From NCBI GenBank assembly GCA_964360145.1, contig CAYHWW010000154.1, forward strand, positions 1 to 7,904: a stretch of 7,904 nt of DNA. The letters are read 5' to 3'. Below, piece after piece: positions 6,029-7,904 of the stretch. The notes below the pieces were generated by a model. It did not search any database, was not told the DNA's origin, and saw only the letters and a list, made by a program, of their open reading frames with translations. This DNA comes from CAYHWW01 sp964360145. GTDB taxonomy: Bacteria; Bdellovibrionota; UBA1018; CAYHWW01. The translations under genes and the position numbers were made by a program. Within the stretch, counting starts at the first letter, position 1; each line of letters starts with the position of its first letter.

Positions 6029-7657
6029 ATGAAATCGTTGGGTGGAAGGTACGTTGCATTCCTCTGTCTGTCACTCTTTGCAGTTACCTTTCAGCCGTTA
6101 AGTGCTCACGCTGTACAGTTGGATTGGAGCGGCCAATTCTGGTTCGACAACCATTGGCTGAATAACTACCAGTTGGACCGTGGTCGCCCCGGCTACGATT
6201 CCGACCCCTATCTGTACAATAAGGGTGGTCCCTACGTGCCCGGCTCCGGCGAGAAGAACGTGGCTTGGTTCGCGGCATTCCTGCGCTTGAAGCCCAAAAT
6301 CATTGTCAACGACAGCATTCAGATCAAGAGCGAATGGCATTTGGGCAACCCCATTTACGGCTTTTTCGGTCGTGACGTCACCACCACCGGCGGCGAGCAG
6401 TACAACTTCTCGGGTGCGCAAAAGAATGGTTCCGCCATCACCGCAACCCGCCTCTGGGCAAATCTCATCACGGATTTCGGCATCATCGAATTGGGCCGCG
6501 CCCCCATCCATTGGGCCCTTGGCGCATTTTGGAACTCCGGCGACAAGCTCTTTGACCGCTATCAAAGCAGCGGCGACATGGTCCGCCTCACTAGCAAGTT
6601 CGGTAACCTGTCCGTGTCGCCTGCCATCAGTAAAGTCTCCATCGGCAACAATGTGGCCGGTGCCTTGGATACCTCCCAGACCGCCCCGAACTTCCCGGGA
6701 ATGTCTCCCGTGCGAGCTGGTAACGACGATGTTACCGATTACCACGTGGCTGTGCGCTACGATAACACCGAAGAGGACTTCGACTTCGGTTTGATGTGGA
6801 CCCGGCGTACCGGTAACGCAGCTCAAAGCACGATTCGCCCTACACCGTCAGGCAACCAGACCGCCAAACTGAACTTCAACGTTTTTGACTTCTACGCGAA
6901 AAAGAAGCTGAGCCGCTTCAGCTTTGGTCTCGAAGTGCCGTTGTTCACGGGGACTTTGGGCTCCATCGATGGTTCCGCCAACGAGTTTGAATATAAGACC
7001 GTGGCTGCCATCTTTGAGGGCGCCTACACTTCGGATCAGTGGGATATCAGCCTGAAGGGTGGCCACGTGCCCGGCCAGCCCGCAGTCAATCCCGCACGGG
7101 ACCCAGCGAATAATATTACCTCTTTCGTAGACCCGGGGGCCAAGTACCGCGCTGTTTATCTGCACAAGAACTACGGCTTGGGCCTCATCATGTTCCACTA
7201 CAACCTGCACGGGCTGACGGCCAATAATCCTGATAATTTGACTGCGAGCCAGGTTAACTCCCCTTATGATGCTCCCATTGTTAACGCGAACTACGTCTCC
7301 CTATCGCCCACGTTTAAGCTGGATAAGTGGTCCTTTCACCTCACGGGAGTTGCCGCCTGGGCCTCTGAAACGGCCCCCAACAATCCGGGCAGCAACCCCA
7401 TGAAGTTTTACAATCACCAACGGCGCCAGTGGTTTGACACCACGTTCGCCAATGGCGATCAAAAATCATTCATGGGTTGGGAAGTGGACGGCAGCACCAG
7501 CTTCCGTTGGGATGATCACTATGTCATGGATTGGACCGTGGGCTTCTTCTTCCCCGGTGCCTATTACAAATTCGCCAATAACACGGCGCCCTTCCATGAA
7601 AACACTGTGAGTAGCTTTATGTTTGCCTCTCAATTCAGGGCAGGCATCACATTTTAG
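6026..7657 (+). CDS. Predicted outer-membrane beta-barrel porin-like protein
   Basis: A 543-residue secreted protein with a clear signal peptide: hydrophobic core at about 9-22 and predicted cleavage after A29 in SAHA-VQ. The mature part is rich in alternating polar and aromatic/hydrophobic residues typical of beta strands (for example FWFDNHWL, LRLKPKIIV, YHVAVRYD, FDFGLMWTR, FNVFDFYAKKKL, WSFHLTGVAAW). It ends in FRAGITF with the C-terminal Phe used by the outer-membrane assembly machinery. There are only one or two Cys, within the signal peptide region. The segment 154-166 (IELGRAPIHWALG), followed by SGDKLFDRY, recalls a porin-like family in deltaproteobacteria, but I cannot confirm the family name. 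Substrate specificity cannot be read from the sequence. It starts at ATG 6026 or 6029, back to back with the PBP gene. It ends in TAG inside a repeat copy. Confidence 0.85.
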   Translation: MMKSLGGRYVAFLCLSLFAVTFQPLSAHAVQLDWSGQFWFDNHWLNNYQLDRGRPGYDSDPYLYNKGGPYVPGSGEKNVAWFAAFLRLKPKIIVNDSIQIKSEWHLGNPIYGFFGRDVTTTGGEQYNFSGAQKNGSAITATRLWANLITDFGIIELGRAPIHWALGAFWNSGDKLFDRYQSSGDMVRLTSKFGNLSVSPAISKVSIGNNVAGALDTSQTAPNFPGMSPVRAGNDDVTDYHVAVRYDNTEEDFDFGLMWTRRTGNAAQSTIRPTPSGNQTAKLNFNVFDFYAKKKLSRFSFGLEVPLFTGTLGSIDGSANEFEYKTVAAIFEGAYTSDQWDISLKGGHVPGQPAVNPARDPANNITSFVDPGAKYRAVYLHKNYGLGLIMFHYNLHGLTANNPDNLTASQVNSPYDAPIVNANYVSLSPTFKLDKWSFHLTGVAAWASETAPNNPGSNPMKFYNHQRRQWFDTTFANGDQKSFMGWEVDGSTSFRWDDHYVMDWTVGFFFPGAYYKFANNTAPFHENTVSSFMFASQFRAGITF

Positions 7658-7711
7658 TAGGCTCGGTCTTTTGGCGGGGAGCTTCGTTGTCGTTCGTCGC
7701 AGCCTCCACGC
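7656..7711 (+). repeat. Right copy of inverted flanking repeat
   Basis: Begins with the last two bases of the porin stop codon and matches the minus-strand sequence that follows the response-regulator stop (2-56), sharing exact 17-, 13- and 8-nt blocks. The patch between the first two blocks differs: GGCGGGG here where the left copy has CCCGCAT. The variant patch here is complementary to downstream sequence at 7757-7768, suggesting that the copies are alternative forms of a structured element. Confidence 0.8.
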
Positions 7712-7770
7712 AGCGCACATGAGTGCGCTTTGGTCGGCTTGCTCCTCCTCCGCCTCGCTCCTCGCCAAAA
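7669..7770 (+). repeat. Long imperfect stem-loop repeat downstream of the porin
   Basis: TTTTGGCGGGGAGC (7669-7682) pairs over its full 14 nt with GCTCCTCGCCAAAA (7757-7770), with one G-U wobble in RNA. Nested inside is a smaller perfect hairpin (7712-7729). The region has no convincing coding potential. It may act as a transcription terminator or RNA-stabilising structure for the porin mRNA, or be a member of a palindromic repeat family; the sequence alone does not decide. Confidence 0.65.
7712..7729 (+). repeat. Perfect 7-bp hairpin with ATGA loop
   Basis: AGCGCAC (7712-7718) and GTGCGCT (7723-7729) form a perfect GC-rich stem closing an ATGA loop, at the centre of the larger stem-loop downstream of the porin. 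A T-run does not follow directly (TTTGG only), so a classical intrinsic terminator is not well supported. Confidence 0.65.
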
Positions 7771-7772
7771 TA

Positions 7773-7850
7773 CCTTCGCCTACTCGTAGGCTCTGTTTTG
7801 CCGCAGACCCTCAACCAAAATTCCGGTTAGGCGAAGGGATTTTCCCGCAT
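7773..7850 (+). repeat. Second palindromic repeat with partial copies of the flanking repeat
   Basis: CCTTCGCCTA (7773-7782) is repeated inverted as TAGGCGAAGG (7828-7837), a perfect 10-bp dyad. Within it GCCTACTCGTAGGC (7778-7791) is itself a palindromic hairpin, and GTAGGCTC (7786-7793) repeats the head of the flanking repeat, followed by a TTTTG run. TTTTCCCGCAT (7840-7850) repeats the left-copy segment at 33-43 in inverted orientation. No gene is seen from here to the window end at 7904. The stretch appears to be a mosaic of repeat modules. Confidence 0.6.
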
Positions 7851-7904
7851 GGCGAGGCGCGACGACGAGTGAGCGACCAAGGCAATGGGATGGACCCACC
7901 CTGT

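Noticed and set aside
6098..6826. Minus-strand open frame (242 codons) opposite the porin gene
   Set aside because: It is antisense to the porin, with a His/Val/Gly-rich translation lacking family features; a shadow frame of a GC-biased gene.
7466..7768. Minus-strand 100-codon open frame at the end of the porin
   Set aside because: It starts within the palindromic repeat and continues antisense through the porin. No ribosome binding site or recognisable protein.
7852..7904. Possible RNA gene or next gene start at the right edge
   Set aside because: There is no tRNA-like fold and no convincing ORF. The ATG at 7883 has too little downstream sequence to judge.

Overview
The window comes from a Gram-negative bacterium with fairly high GC. 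The evidence is a bifunctional class A penicillin-binding protein of the PBP1b type, an outer-membrane beta-barrel protein with a signal peptide and a C-terminal Phe, and an NtrC-type (sigma-54) response regulator. The style of the barrel protein (a GRxPxHWxLG motif) and the CHASE2-kinase/NtrC-regulator pair suggest a deltaproteobacterial or Bdellovibrionota-like lineage. This taxonomic guess is weak and rests on protein character only.

Layout: four genes fill nearly the whole window. Three lie on the minus strand, in transcription order: PBP1b-like peptidoglycan synthase (6027 to 3694), CHASE2 sensor histidine kinase (about 3543 to 1537) and NtrC-family response regulator (1544 to 57). The kinase and regulator genes overlap by 8 bp, and the regulator has a strong ribosome binding site inside the last kinase codons, so they form one translationally coupled two-component operon. 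The fourth gene, a predicted outer-membrane porin (6026 to 7657, plus strand), is divergent from the PBP gene. The two start codons share the palindrome CATG, so there is no intergenic spacer at all.

Regulation: the gap between the PBP and kinase genes (about 3544-3693) holds the main control signals. A near-consensus sigma-54 promoter (GG-N10-GC, 3565-3580, minus strand) lies just upstream of the ATG at 3543. Directly upstream of it is a perfect 10-bp inverted repeat (3582-3591 and 3628-3637). Since the operon encodes a regulator with an intact GAFTGA sigma-54 contact loop and a Fis-type DNA-binding helix-turn-helix, an autoregulatory loop is the simplest reading. The promoter also implies that the longer kinase start at 3576 is not used from it.

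Ends of the window: the block from regulator stop to porin stop is bracketed by inverted copies of a repeat of about 55 bp (2-56 and 7656-7711), each beginning at the stop codon of the adjacent gene. On the right the repeat runs into a non-coding stretch (7658-7904) packed with palindromes and partial repeat copies. This looks like a dispersed palindromic intergenic repeat family rather than a coding region. Functionally, the four genes suggest a cell-envelope locus (wall synthesis, outer membrane, envelope-facing sensor), but the regulatory link between the two-component system and the other two genes is inference.
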